Part shown: piece after piece, positions 17,156 through 25,516 of the stretch
Layout: each line of letters starts with the position of its first letter
Numbering within the stretch: position 1 is the stretch's first letter
Made by a program: the position numbers and the translations under genes
Notes under the pieces: model-generated
What the model saw: the letters and a program-made list of their open reading frames with translations, nothing else
The model's database searches: none
What the model was told of the DNA's origin: nothing
Origin: Acholeplasmatales bacterium
GTDB lineage: Bacteria; Bacillota_I; Bacilli_A; Izemoplasmatales; Izemoplasmataceae
Length of the DNA stretch: 53,959 bases
Direction: 5' to 3'
Assembly: GCA_007694145.1 (NCBI GenBank)
Contig: RECF01000067.1
Location: 1 to 53,959 of the forward strand

Positions 17156-18411
17156 GTACATGGCTGCTTGAAGAACGCTGGCGACTCGGCCAGCTGGTTC
17201 GTTTTCATCGCACCCAAAGTGGCCAATCGCTTCGGATGCTTGAGACCCGGATGGGCCGGTCGCACACGTGGTTTTCACTCGTTGAGCAAGGCGAAGTGGT
17301 TATGGAACCGGCGATGTGGCAGAAAGTGTGTGCTGCGCTCAGTCTCTCGCCTAGCGAAGACACCCAGCAACACGAGATGTTTCAAGAAGCGTATGACATG
17401 ATGCTTGAACGCTATGTATATGGAGACTCTCAAGCCCTGACCGGTTTTATTGGTCAATGGGTGGACCTGCACGAAAGGATGTTGTTGTCTGTTGATGTGG
17501 TCGATTACTTGTTGGCGATGGCGCTGACAGCGCCCTTTGATGAAGCCGGTCAGCAACCCTGGTCGACCGCCGAAGTGCTCAACGCACTAAAACCCCTCAT
17601 CGCCATCATGACAAGCATGCAACGCTTTATCTGGTATTTGGTGCACGGGCGATTGTTGCTAGGCAAGCATCGCTACGAAGCGGCCCGTCAGGCATTGGAT
17701 CAAGCACTCAACGAGCCGGTCTCACCGGCTTTAGAAGATATCGGTGTCTTTTTTCGTGTCCAAGCGCTCAGCCAAAGCTATCGTCTTTACGATGCGATGC
17801 GCACGTATGATAGGCTCATTGAAAACTTTGAACGACGTGGGCAGCTTTACCGGGCAATAGAGACGAAACTAGCCAGCGTCATGAACTTGATCCGCATGCA
17901 TCATCTTGATTCAGCCCGGATCCGTCTTGAAGGGGTGGCGGATTTTGTGCGGCAAAGAGGGCGCAGGGAACTGTTTCGACCGATGATTGAAATGAGCATG
18001 TTGCTCTACTTGTTGAAGGGGGAACATGAAACGGTCTTACGCTATGCGGCCGAACTGAAGGTTCACAGCCCGCGTTCGGGCTTTTATCAGGCTTATGCTG
18101 CCGAACGCTTGCAGCGTCCGGTTGACGATTTTCAAATCGCGTATGAAGACGATGCACTTGAACCCCATGCGCGTCTTTACCTGCGTCTCACTCGACATAT
18201 TCGCCATCATCAAAACCACCATGAAGCGCAAGATGAAGCGGTGAACTGGCTGTTGGAAGCGTATGAAGATTTCAAAAGGTATGATTTGTTTCCTGAAGCC
18301 ACCTTGATTTATGATACACTAAAAGAGACCTTGACCCGAGCGCGTCGGTACAAGGAAGCCTACCAGGTCACGCTCGATATGATCGAGATGGTCAAGAAAA
18401 TGTTGAACTGA
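17152..18411 (+). CDS. XRE-type HTH regulator with TPR-like C-terminus (copy 2)
   Basis: 419-residue protein. The N-terminal HTH (about residues 12-67; VRFHRTQSGQSLRMLETRMG ... LVEQGE) is followed by a long helical TPR-like region, the same design as the products at 9764 and 19390. ATG 17152 overlaps the stop of the helicase-like gene (ATGA), so the two are probably translated together and may act together. The frame is open 16 codons upstream inside the previous gene, but without reason to prefer it. Target and inducer unknown. Confidence 0.78.
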   Translation: MSTWLLEERWRLGQLVRFHRTQSGQSLRMLETRMGRSHTWFSLVEQGEVVMEPAMWQKVCAALSLSPSEDTQQHEMFQEAYDMMLERYVYGDSQALTGFIGQWVDLHERMLLSVDVVDYLLAMALTAPFDEAGQQPWSTAEVLNALKPLIAIMTSMQRFIWYLVHGRLLLGKHRYEAARQALDQALNEPVSPALEDIGVFFRVQALSQSYRLYDAMRTYDRLIENFERRGQLYRAIETKLASVMNLIRMHHLDSARIRLEGVADFVRQRGRRELFRPMIEMSMLLYLLKGEHETVLRYAAELKVHSPRSGFYQAYAAERLQRPVDDFQIAYEDDALEPHARLYLRLTRHIRHHQNHHEAQDEAVNWLLEAYEDFKRYDLFPEATLIYDTLKETLTRARRYKEAYQVTLDMIEMVKKMLN

Positions 18412-18424
18412 AAGGTGAGACCCG

Positions 18425-18793
18425 ATGGATTTTTGTATATTTTGCAGCCAAGCCCACCAGAAAATCTATGAAAACAAGTATGTCTATGCTGTCTATGACA
18501 CGTTTCCCGTGTCGCCCGGCCACGTTCTGATTATTCCCAAAGCCCACCGTGAAACATATTTCGAAGCGTCCTTCAAAGAAATGGTCGCCATCAATGAAGC
18601 CATTCAAGTTTTGAAAGACCGTTTAGACAGTCAGTTCAAACCGGATGGTTACAACATCGGCATCAACAACGGCAAGGCGGCCGGTCAGACGGTCTTTCAT
18701 CTTCATGTTCATCTCATTCCTCGCTACGAAGGGGACATGGACAATCCGCGTGGTGGTGTGCGAGGCGTGATTCCCCACAAGCAAAAATACTAA
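18425..18793 (+). CDS. hit: HIT family protein (nucleotide-binding hydrolase)
   Basis: 122-residue histidine-triad protein. The motif HLHVHLIP near residue 97 is the nucleotide-phosphate-cleaving site. An N-terminal CIFC pair suggests the usual zinc site. HIT proteins of this length hydrolyse nucleoside phosphoramidates or dinucleoside polyphosphates in the cytosol. The start follows AAAGGTGAG, 13 bases after the preceding regulator gene. A bidirectional terminator follows. Confidence 0.92.
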   Translation: MDFCIFCSQAHQKIYENKYVYAVYDTFPVSPGHVLIIPKAHRETYFEASFKEMVAINEAIQVLKDRLDSQFKPDGYNIGINNGKAAGQTVFHLHVHLIPRYEGDMDNPRGGVRGVIPHKQKY

Positions 18794-18826
18794 AAAAAAA
18801 CAGACCCTCAGGTCTGGATTTTTTCT
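18791..18826. terminator. bidirectional terminator
   Basis: CAGACC-CTCA-GGTCTG (18801-18816) with A-run on the left and T-run on the right. It serves the HIT gene and the convergent membrane-protein gene, whose stop lies in it. Confidence 0.85.
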
Positions 18827-19302
18827 GGTTTGATTTTGCAGGCACCTTTATCGATGCTGTAGAGAATGTAAACCATGCTCAGGGCAATAAAGCCTAGCAA
18901 AGCAACTTTCCACATCAAGTTCCCAAGTGGCAACACAATCGGTGTGAAGGCGATGCCGACTGCCGCTAAGAAGGCCACGACACACGGCGCACACCCGAAA
19001 GTCAAAAGCGCAAAAATGAACGATATAACCGGGATGGATGTCGCGCCCCGCGGTTCTGATTTGGTAAGCTTGAGTTTGATTTGGCTCAATGAAACCATGA
19101 TGCTTGTCAAGGTCGCCATCAGGATGTTGAGGGTGATGTGGACGGCAAAGAGACCACCGCCGAGTTCGCCAATCATCGCACCGGGCGAACCGAATGACAA
19201 AATGTCGAACATGGCATAGAGTGTTTGTAGCATGATAAAGATAATACCGAATACGATGAGATTGTTGCGCTTGAACTGTTCTTTCCACACGACTGACAAC
19301 AT
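18808..19302 (-). CDS. four-helix membrane protein with CxxC motif
   Basis: 164-residue protein with about four membrane segments. FGCAPCVVAFLAAVG places a Cys-Ala-Pro-Cys pair at the start of a helix, and another Cys lies near the C-terminus. This layout recalls membrane thiol-redox or metal-handling proteins (VKOR- or MerT-like), but no family can be named. The frame extends upstream, but AAGGAG at 19311-19316 is eight bases before ATG 19302. It is transcribed divergently from the third XRE-TPR gene, 87 bases away, and could be a target of it. Confidence 0.65.
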   Translation of the reverse strand: MLSVVWKEQFKRNNLIVFGIIFIMLQTLYAMFDILSFGSPGAMIGELGGGLFAVHITLNILMATLTSIMVSLSQIKLKLTKSEPRGATSIPVISFIFALLTFGCAPCVVAFLAAVGIAFTPIVLPLGNLMWKVALLGFIALSMVYILYSIDKGACKIKPEKIQT

Positions 19303-19389
19303 CGTCATCACTCCTTCAAAAATAGTGTAACATAGGGCCGTGCGTTTCGCTAAAGTTTTGCTTGACTTCATGCTAGGGGGTGTTTTGGC

Positions 19390-20649
19390 ATGTATCAGAC
19401 GATCGATAAGAATTTCGCACTCAAAGTGCGCATGTACCGCGTTGAACAAGGATTGAGCCTACGCGCTCTAGCCGACGCGACCAGCTTGTCTAAGTCGCAT
19501 CTTTCTGACATCGAACGCGGTCTTGTACCGGTGCATTTAGATGCTGTCAACACACTGAAGCGTGTGTTGCAGTTCAACCACCGGACCACATCGCGACATG
19601 TGACAGCCTTTAAGCGGACAACAAGCGAATTACATGATATGCTGATATCAGGCGATGAAGCTGGTGCTCAAGCGCTAGCAGCGACACTGGAAAAACACAT
19701 GATCACGTACACGAGCGGGCCGCTTTGCCTAGAATATTACCTGATCATGCTGATGTATGCTTTGTTTACTGAAAGAAAACGCATCGTCATCGAGCCTTAC
19801 TTCAAGCGCGTCGAGGCCGTTGCCGATTTACTTGAGGGGTCAAAAAAGCGTTGGGTGTTATTGCTTAGGATGTTTTACTACCTCTATCTATATGATCTCA
19901 AGCGGACCGAACAAGCCCTCGCTGCCCTTAGAGAAACCACATTGTCGCCACTTTATGAAGGCTTTGCGCTTTATATCGAAGCGATGTTACACGTGTATGA
20001 CTACCGACGGTTTACAGCGGCTCTTGAAATATTCGATAAGGCTAAAGCACAGTTTATCGGTCTCAACAGCTTCTATTTCGTGATGCGTATCCGGGTTATC
20101 GAACAACGCTTGCATGTCTACCGGCAAAGCTTTGTGATTTTTTGGCAGCTCCATGAAGCCACGGAAAGTTACGCCCAAATCCATGGAAACAGTTTGTTGC
20201 AACGGGACAATCAGGGAAATGTCTTACGCTATCACCTCATCAATGGCGACTACACGTCGATGGTCGAGCTGATTGAAACATTTGACGAGCGCCAGCAAAT
20301 CGACCAGTTTCTCCAAATATACGCCTTATACCGACTCGGCCGTCATAACGATGCACAACGTTTGATTCACATGGTTGACATCACGCCGGAATCATCGTTT
20401 ATGATACCGCTACAACAAGGCATTGAAACGCTGGCTCACATGATCCAGACCGATGCCGACCAGCTGGATTTGCGCCGGCTCGTTGCCTTCGCCGAGTCCG
20501 CATATCAAGCGTCTAACTATCTCATGATCAGAATTTCCCACAAGATACTTTCAGAAGCTTTACAAGCGCGTAGGCAATACAAGGAAGCCCTCTATTATGG
20601 TGAGCGGTTGCTGACCATCATGTGGGCGATGACTGGAGGGGTTCGATGA
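19390..20649 (+). CDS. XRE-type HTH regulator with TPR-like C-terminus (copy 3)
   Basis: 419-residue protein of the same design as copies 1 and 2: HTH at about residues 11-60 ([20 protein letters not shown] ... HLSDIERG), then TPR-like helices. GGGGGTG precedes ATG 19390. Its stop overlaps the start of the YjbQ gene, and an M48 membrane protease gene follows. In RRNPP-type systems a membrane protease may mature the signal peptide, so that neighbour is suggestive, though no peptide gene is visible here. Confidence 0.8.
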   Translation: MYQTIDKNFALKVRMYRVEQGLSLRALADATSLSKSHLSDIERGLVPVHLDAVNTLKRVLQFNHRTTSRHVTAFKRTTSELHDMLISGDEAGAQALAATLEKHMITYTSGPLCLEYYLIMLMYALFTERKRIVIEPYFKRVEAVADLLEGSKKRWVLLLRMFYYLYLYDLKRTEQALAALRETTLSPLYEGFALYIEAMLHVYDYRRFTAALEIFDKAKAQFIGLNSFYFVMRIRVIEQRLHVYRQSFVIFWQLHEATESYAQIHGNSLLQRDNQGNVLRYHLINGDYTSMVELIETFDERQQIDQFLQIYALYRLGRHNDAQRLIHMVDITPESSFMIPLQQGIETLAHMIQTDADQLDLRRLVAFAESAYQASNYLMIRISHKILSEALQARRQYKEALYYGERLLTIMWAMTGGVR

Positions 20650-21062
20650 AACATTACCGTAAAGAGCTTTGGTTTGACGTACCATCGCGGCGTGCGTTCA
20701 TCAACATTACTGACCATGTTGAAACATGCTTACGCGAAAGTGGCATCAAGGAAGGTTTGTTGTTGTGCAATGCGATGCACATTACAGCCAGCGTCTTCAT
20801 CAATGACAACGAAGCGGGACTCCATCATGATTTTGAACGCTTTTTGGAACGTCTCGCCCCGGAAAAGCCGTATGATCAGTACCGCCATAACACGTATGAA
20901 GATAATGCCGATGCCCATCTCAAGCGAACGGTGATGGGCCGGGAAGTTGTGGTGGCGATCACCGGTGGGGCTTTGGATTTCGGCCCTTGGGAACAAATTT
21001 TCTACGGCGAGTTTGACGGTCGACGCCGGAAGCGTATTCTTGTCAAAATCATGGGTGAATAG
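20646..21062 (+). CDS. YjbQ family protein (UPF0047)
   Basis: 138-residue protein matching the YjbQ/UPF0047 family throughout: N-terminal beta strands, [27 protein letters not shown], and the C-terminal [15 protein letters not shown]. Family members form trimers with a histidine metal site, and some show weak thiamine-phosphate synthase activity. The physiological role is unsettled. ATG 20646 follows GGAGGGG and overlaps the previous stop. An in-frame ATG eight codons upstream lacks a ribosome site. Confidence 0.9.
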   Translation: MKHYRKELWFDVPSRRAFINITDHVETCLRESGIKEGLLLCNAMHITASVFINDNEAGLHHDFERFLERLAPEKPYDQYRHNTYEDNADAHLKRTVMGREVVVAITGGALDFGPWEQIFYGEFDGRRRKRILVKIMGE

Positions 21063-21073
21063 AGGCGATTGAC

Positions 21074-22264
21074 ATGGGTTTACTGCTCTTTTTCCTCCTC
21101 TATCTGGGTGTCGTCTTGTTCAGGATGGTTTTTGATTACCTGAATGCAACCGTTCAGACCCACCCAGATGACCGACGCGGTTATCAAGCCGCACAGTGTC
21201 AAAACTTGGTTAACCTCACGGCAGTTTTTGCCGTTTTTTTTGCTGTACCCGAAGCGCTTGAAGGGTATCGCATCATCTTCATCATCGGCGGTTGGGCCCT
21301 GGCATCACTTTGGGTCATGATTGGCTTTGACGGCCATCGTGCCCGCCCGTTGAGACGACGCCTTCGGACTTATCTTATGACCGGGTTACTCAAAGGCATG
21401 GTGCCTACTGTGCTGGTTGTCGGGTTTACGTGGCTCTTTTTTGCCGGGGGTCCGTGGTTGCCGTATCCACTGATGGGCCTGATTTTGCTGGGTCTCATCG
21501 GAACCGGTTATGCCGTGCTTTTTACTGTGGTTGTCCCCCGCCTTTTTGACAAGAAACCGTATGTACGACCGTTCGCACCGACGCCCGCTTTTAATGAAAA
21601 TCCGCGTGTTTATGTGCTGAAAAGTCGGCGTCTGCGTTTGCCGATCAATGCCCTTTACACCGGCTTTTTCGGTCGACACAGCATTTGGGTTTCCCCGGCG
21701 CTGCTTGGCACTTTGACGCACGCGCAAATCGACGGCATCCTCGCCCATGAAATCGGCCATCGTCGTGGGGGACACTTGTATGTTCGGCTGATTTTTCTAG
21801 TTTTTGGCATCGCCATGGTGTTGTTGACTGCGGCGTTGGCATTTACGAGTCCCCTTGTTGGCAACGTGGGCTTGCCGATGACTTTTCCTTATCAGCTTGC
21901 GGTGTTTCTCGTACTCTATCAGATTGCGGAGACCTTTGTAGAGAGTCTATTCTACCGGCTGTCTCATTATCAAGAGTTCGCCGCGGACCGGTATGCGGCA
22001 CATTTAGGCAGAGGCGCTGCTCTCGCCCAGGCGCTTTTTGTGATTGCCCACCATCAGGTTGAGCCGCTGTTGCATCCGCTTTCAAGACGTTGGCAGTTTT
22101 CTCATCCAGACCACGCCGACCGACTGAAAGCTTTGCGAAAAGCCGCGTCATTGGATGCGGACTATGGCTTTGTTTTCGAATGTCACCTCAAGCGGCCACG
22201 TCGTTCTTTTCAACCGGCACCACCTCAAGAACCGCTCCCTGCAGCCCACGTCGAAACAACTTGA
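21074..22264 (+). CDS. M48 family membrane metallopeptidase (Ste24-like)
   Basis: 396-residue membrane protein with zinc protease motif HEIGHRRGGH near residue 225 and a third-ligand region FAADRYAAHLG about 70 residues later. Several membrane helices precede and flank the catalytic part, as in CAAX prenyl protease 1/Ste24 and HtpX relatives. Likely role: cleavage of membrane-associated proteins or peptides. The start follows GAGGCG 11 bases after the YjbQ gene, so the three genes from 19390 form one unit. Specific substrate unknown. Confidence 0.88.
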   Translation: MGLLLFFLLYLGVVLFRMVFDYLNATVQTHPDDRRGYQAAQCQNLVNLTAVFAVFFAVPEALEGYRIIFIIGGWALASLWVMIGFDGHRARPLRRRLRTYLMTGLLKGMVPTVLVVGFTWLFFAGGPWLPYPLMGLILLGLIGTGYAVLFTVVVPRLFDKKPYVRPFAPTPAFNENPRVYVLKSRRLRLPINALYTGFFGRHSIWVSPALLGTLTHAQIDGILAHEIGHRRGGHLYVRLIFLVFGIAMVLLTAALAFTSPLVGNVGLPMTFPYQLAVFLVLYQIAETFVESLFYRLSHYQEFAADRYAAHLGRGAALAQALFVIAHHQVEPLLHPLSRRWQFSHPDHADRLKALRKAASLDADYGFVFECHLKRPRRSFQPAPPQEPLPAAHVETT

Positions 22265-22271
22265 AACATGT

Positions 22272-22330
22272 CCCCCTATGAAATCACTTTAAGTATGCTT
22301 CAAATGATGATATAATACGACTATAGGGGG
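22272..22330 (+). promoter_or_regulatory. extended -10 promoter flanked by CCCCCTAT/ATAGGGGG
   Basis: TATAAT at 22311-22316 preceded by TGA (extended -10); -35 is poor. The exact inverted repeat CCCCCTAT (22272-22279) and ATAGGGGG (22323-22330) brackets the promoter, and its right arm forms the ribosome site. A pair of operator half-sites or chance; eight bases only. Confidence 0.5.
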
Positions 22331-22337
22331 TGAAAAC

Positions 22338-23249
22338 ATGAAAACAAGTATTGCCGCCGTACCACTGATTTATCCGTTACCCATGGCCATCGTAGGTGTT
22401 GAGAATAACACCGGCACGTTTTTTGCGACCATTCAGAATTTGACTATCATCAGCCGTGAACCGGCTGTATTTGCCATGGTCATCGGCTCAAAACGGCACA
22501 TGCACCGGCATCTTGAGATTGGTACACGCTTCAGCCTCAACATGCCCACGACGACTATGATTGACAAGGCGGATTTGTGCGCCAGTATTTCCAGCGATAC
22601 GTTTGACAAGGCAAAACTGTTCGACACCGCCCATGTCAAGGGTGTCCCGGTCATTGAAGCATGCCCGGTCGTCCTGCTTGCTGAAGTGACTGACATGACC
22701 ACCATGCACGATCATACATTTTACATTTGTGCAGTCAAGGATACCTTACTTGAAGAACGGCTACCCATTGACGGACATATCCCGTCATTGAATGTTCTCG
22801 ATCCCATCCTGTACGGTCTCGATGACAAGTACTATACGGTCGGTCGTGTCATCGGTAAAGCATCGAAAGAAGGACAGTCTTTGTATCAGAGTGTGCGCAA
22901 AACCATGGCACCTCAACCCTATTCCTTCCACTTCAAGTACAAAATTTGCAAACTCAAGAATCAGGGTGTCTCCTACAAGGATTTGTCGGACACATTCAAT
23001 GTCTACCATGAAACGATTGAAGACTGGTATACGCTTTACACCCTCTTTGGTCGTAACGGCCTGACCAAAAAAATGGCGAACCGTCTTGCGGCCAGTCGAT
23101 TTACCAAGGCTGAAAAGGCCGAAATGGTCCGTCAAATTATGCAGGGTGAAAAAACGTACCGCGATGTTTGCGGGGAAAATATGGTGAGCTTGTCGCGGCT
23201 TAAAAACTGGGTCAAAAAGGCGCGAAAAGAGAAGAAACGCGCAACGTAA
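22338..23249 (+). CDS. flavin-reductase-like domain fused to IS150/InsJ-type HTH
   Basis: 303-residue two-domain protein. Residues about 1-190 fit the flavin reductase/flavoredoxin FMN-binding fold (FATIQNLTIISREPAVFAMV, FSLNMPT, VLLAEVTDM). Residues about 195-300 carry two helix-turn-helix units: GVSYKDLSDTFNVYHETIED ... FGRNGL and KTYRDVCGENMVSLSRLKNW. This closely follows OrfA of IS150/IS3 elements, including the W-x-LY-x(4)-G-x-x-GL signature. No OrfB or inverted repeats are present, so the HTH looks domesticated. A redox- or flavin-sensing regulator of the next operon is the natural guess. It is monocistronic, with its own promoter and terminator. Confidence 0.75.
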   Translation: MKTSIAAVPLIYPLPMAIVGVENNTGTFFATIQNLTIISREPAVFAMVIGSKRHMHRHLEIGTRFSLNMPTTTMIDKADLCASISSDTFDKAKLFDTAHVKGVPVIEACPVVLLAEVTDMTTMHDHTFYICAVKDTLLEERLPIDGHIPSLNVLDPILYGLDDKYYTVGRVIGKASKEGQSLYQSVRKTMAPQPYSFHFKYKICKLKNQGVSYKDLSDTFNVYHETIEDWYTLYTLFGRNGLTKKMANRLAASRFTKAEKAEMVRQIMQGEKTYRDVCGENMVSLSRLKNWVKKARKEKKRAT

Positions 23250-23273
23250 GACTGGCGGAAGCCAGTCTTTTTT
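23248..23273 (+). terminator. terminator overlapping the stop codon
   Basis: AAGACTGGC-GGAA-GCCAGTCTT (23248-23269) followed by T. The stem begins inside the TAA stop of the flavin/HTH gene. Confidence 0.88.
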
Positions 23274-23315
23274 GCAGGACTATTTGTAAGGCGCTACGGT
23301 TCTTTTAAACCCACA

Positions 23316-23344
23316 TTGTCGCTGTAAGCGCTTTATGATATAAT
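23316..23344 (+). promoter_or_regulatory. promoter of the amine/proline dehydrogenase operon
   Basis: TTGTCG (23316-23321), 17-base spacer, TATAAT (23339-23344) with TG one base upstream. A cre-like site fills the spacer. Confidence 0.8.
23323..23336 (+). promoter_or_regulatory. cre-like site (catabolite control)
   Basis: TGTAAGCGCTTTAT matches 12 of 14 positions of the CcpA consensus TGWAANCGNTNWCA and lies between -35 and -10. Bound CcpA would repress. A CcpA-like gene is present at 39806. Confidence 0.55.
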
Positions 23345-23375
23345 GTGTGCGTATGACAGTTGAACGAGGTGACTT

Positions 23376-23681
23376 ATGCGCATTCATCAACATCCCATTT
23401 TGGATTTCGGCGAGCGGAAGACGATTCGGTTTTCCTATAACGGTCAAACGCTTGAAGGCCTTGAAGGGGATACCATTGCGTCAGCGCTTCATGCGCATGG
23501 TGTGAAAAAACTTAGCGAAAGCATCCATCTAAAACGCCCACGGGGCTTTTATTGTGCCATCGGCAATTGTGCTTCCTGTAATATGGTTGTCAACGGTGAG
23601 CCCAATGTGCGCACATGCATCACACCGTTAGAAGACGGTATGGATGTTCGCCTGCAAGAAGGAAAGGGGCGAATTCGATGA
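23376..23681 (+). CDS. 2Fe-2S (Fer2_4) subunit of multi-subunit amine dehydrogenase
   Basis: 101-residue iron-sulfur protein resembling the N-terminal Fer2_4 domain of sarcosine oxidase alpha, HcnA and OoxA subunits. The cluster-ligand cysteines lie in FYCAIGNCASCNMVV, with a fourth at VRTCITPL. It passes electrons from the flavin dehydrogenase subunits. The start follows GAGGTG. First gene of a tightly packed six-gene operon whose last member is P5C dehydrogenase. The stop overlaps the next start. Confidence 0.88.
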   Translation: MRIHQHPILDFGERKTIRFSYNGQTLEGLEGDTIASALHAHGVKKLSESIHLKRPRGFYCAIGNCASCNMVVNGEPNVRTCITPLEDGMDVRLQEGKGRIR

Positions 23682-24760
23682 AGCACGTCGAAGTCCTGAT
23701 TATCGGTGCCGGTCCAGCCGGCTTGTCCGCTGCGGATGTACTGCTTGAAGCGGGTGCGGAAGTCGCCCTAATCGACCGCAGTGACCGACCGGGTGGCCAG
23801 CTGACCAAGCAAACCCATATGTTTTTCGGATCGCAAGAACATTATGCCTCTAAGCGCGGCATCGAGATTCTTCATGTCTTGTACGACAAAATCAAAGACC
23901 ATCCCCGTTTGCATATGTTTTCCGAAACCACTGTGGCCGGTTTGTATCCTGACCGGGTGGTTGCTTGCGTAAGCGGTCAGCGTTACTTCACCATCCAAGC
24001 TGACATCATCATTGTCGCAACAGGGGCCAGTGAGAAGTCATTGCCTTTTGAAAACAATGATTTGCCGGGTGTCTACGCTGCCGGTGCCGTTCAGACACTG
24101 ATGAATGTCTATGGTGTCAAACCAGGAGACAAAGTTCTGATGGTCGGCAGTGGCAACATCGGTTTGATTGTCGCCTATCAACTCATGCAGGCGGGGGTCA
24201 AGGTGCCCGTGCTTGTTGAAGCGGCAAAGACCATCAGTGGCTACCATGTTCACGCATCGAAAATCAGACGTTTAGGCGTGGACATCAGAATGCGAACGAG
24301 TATCAAACGCGCCCTAGGGACAGATCATGTTGAAGGCGCACAAATCTGGCAGTTGGATGCGCGTTGGCAAGGCATCGCCGGGACAGAAGAGACCATCGAG
24401 GTCGATACAATCTGTCTTGCGGTCGGTCTGTCACCCCTGACCGAACTGCTTCAGCAACTCGGCGCAGAGGTCATCTATATTAACGAACTCGGTGGGCATG
24501 TGCCCCGTTTAAATGAAAAGTTTGAAACAACCGTAGAAGGTGTCTATGCTTGCGGCGATGTCGCCGGCATTGAAGAAGCTTCAAGTGCGATGATCGCTGG
24601 GAAGATTGCCGGTCTTGAAGCCGCACTGAAACAAGGTTATGCCCTTGAAGATGCCCAAGCCCGTCAAGCGGCACTGCATACATCACTGAAGACATTGCGC
24701 AGTGGACCACACGGTGAGAAAATCCGCAAGGGCCACGCGAGACTGGGGGCGCGGACATGA
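23678..24760 (+). CDS. FAD/NAD(P)-binding oxidoreductase subunit
   Basis: 360-residue flavoprotein. It has an N-terminal FAD motif GAGPAGLSAADVLLEAG, a second dinucleotide-binding motif GSGNIGLIVAYQL, and the C-terminal YACGDVAGIEEASSAMIAGK that closes over FAD. It corresponds to the alpha-like subunit of multi-subunit amino-acid dehydrogenases (HcnB, OoxA, dye-linked proline dehydrogenase alpha). It probably relays electrons to NAD(P)+ or another acceptor. The frame is open 21 codons upstream, but ATG 23678 overlaps the previous stop (ATGA). Confidence 0.88.
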   Translation: MKHVEVLIIGAGPAGLSAADVLLEAGAEVALIDRSDRPGGQLTKQTHMFFGSQEHYASKRGIEILHVLYDKIKDHPRLHMFSETTVAGLYPDRVVACVSGQRYFTIQADIIIVATGASEKSLPFENNDLPGVYAAGAVQTLMNVYGVKPGDKVLMVGSGNIGLIVAYQLMQAGVKVPVLVEAAKTISGYHVHASKIRRLGVDIRMRTSIKRALGTDHVEGAQIWQLDARWQGIAGTEETIEVDTICLAVGLSPLTELLQQLGAEVIYINELGGHVPRLNEKFETTVEGVYACGDVAGIEEASSAMIAGKIAGLEAALKQGYALEDAQARQAALHTSLKTLRSGPHGEKIRKGHARLGART

Positions 24761-25239
24761 TTGAGAAAACCGGAGTACCAACACGACAAGACGTCCTTGA
24801 GCAGTTTCCAGAGCGGATTGTTTTGGTCAAACCCAAAGCGATTATTGAATGTTACAAGGAGATTCCCTGCAATCCGTGCAGTACGAGTTGTCCCTTTGAT
24901 GCCATCCATATCCCTGAAGACATCAACATCCGGCCGGTCATCGACTTCGACGCCTGTACAGGTTGCGGTATTTGTGTCTATCAGTGTCCGGGTTTGGCCA
25001 TTACCGTCATGCAGGTCAAGGCGGACAAAGTCATCATGAAGATTCCTTATGAGTTTACGCCGCTACCGCAAGTCGGTGCGCAACGTAATGTGCTCGATCG
25101 CACAGGGTCTGTGATAACTAAAGGCACCATTCTCAAAGTTCAAACGTCACCGGTTCAGGAGAAAACCGCCCTGATCCATATCGAAATAGACAGTGCGTTT
25201 TTATACGATGCCATTACCATCGAGGTGACCCATGGATAA
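24757..25239 (+). CDS. 4Fe-4S ferredoxin-like subunit
   Basis: 160-residue electron-transfer protein. Cysteine sets PCNPCSTSCPFDA and ACTGCGICVYQCPG suggest 4Fe-4S binding, with an unusual first spacing. The C-terminal 70 residues have no recognised motif. It sits between the two flavoprotein subunits and overlaps both neighbours, so it is almost certainly part of the same complex. Confidence 0.82.
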   Translation: MIEKTGVPTRQDVLEQFPERIVLVKPKAIIECYKEIPCNPCSTSCPFDAIHIPEDINIRPVIDFDACTGCGICVYQCPGLAITVMQVKADKVIMKIPYEFTPLPQVGAQRNVLDRTGSVITKGTILKVQTSPVQEKTALIHIEIDSAFLYDAITIEVTHG

Positions 25240-25516
25240 CATGAATCCCAAGGAAATCGTGATTTGCCGCTGTTCCGATGTGACGCTGGCTGATTTGTTC
25301 GCCTTGTTTGAACAAGGTTACCGGACCTTTGAAGAACTGAAACGCATCAAGCGAGTCGGTATGGGGCCTTGTCAGGCCAACACGTGTGGGAAAATGGTCC
25401 AGTGGGAAATTGCCAAGTACTTTGACATACCGCTTGAAGAGGCGCTGTTTCACAACTTGCGTCCGTTCACGCTCGGCATCAAACTCAAACACATCAAGGA
25501 GGGAAGCGACACATGA
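25232..25516 (+). CDS. BFD-like 2Fe-2S subunit
   Basis: 94-residue protein with Cys residues in VICRCSDVT and GPCQANTCGK, the four-cysteine pattern of BFD/Fer2_BFD domains. In sarcosine-oxidase-like complexes this domain is usually joined to an FAD subunit. Here it is a separate gene overlapping its neighbours. Role: intramolecular electron relay. Confidence 0.85.
   Translation: MDNMNPKEIVICRCSDVTLADLFALFEQGYRTFEELKRIKRVGMGPCQANTCGKMVQWEIAKYFDIPLEEALFHNLRPFTLGIKLKHIKEGSDT

Noticed and set aside
22900-23249. active IS150-like insertion sequence
   Set aside because: Only an OrfA-like HTH is present, fused in frame to another domain. No OrfB, terminal inverted repeats or target duplications were seen.
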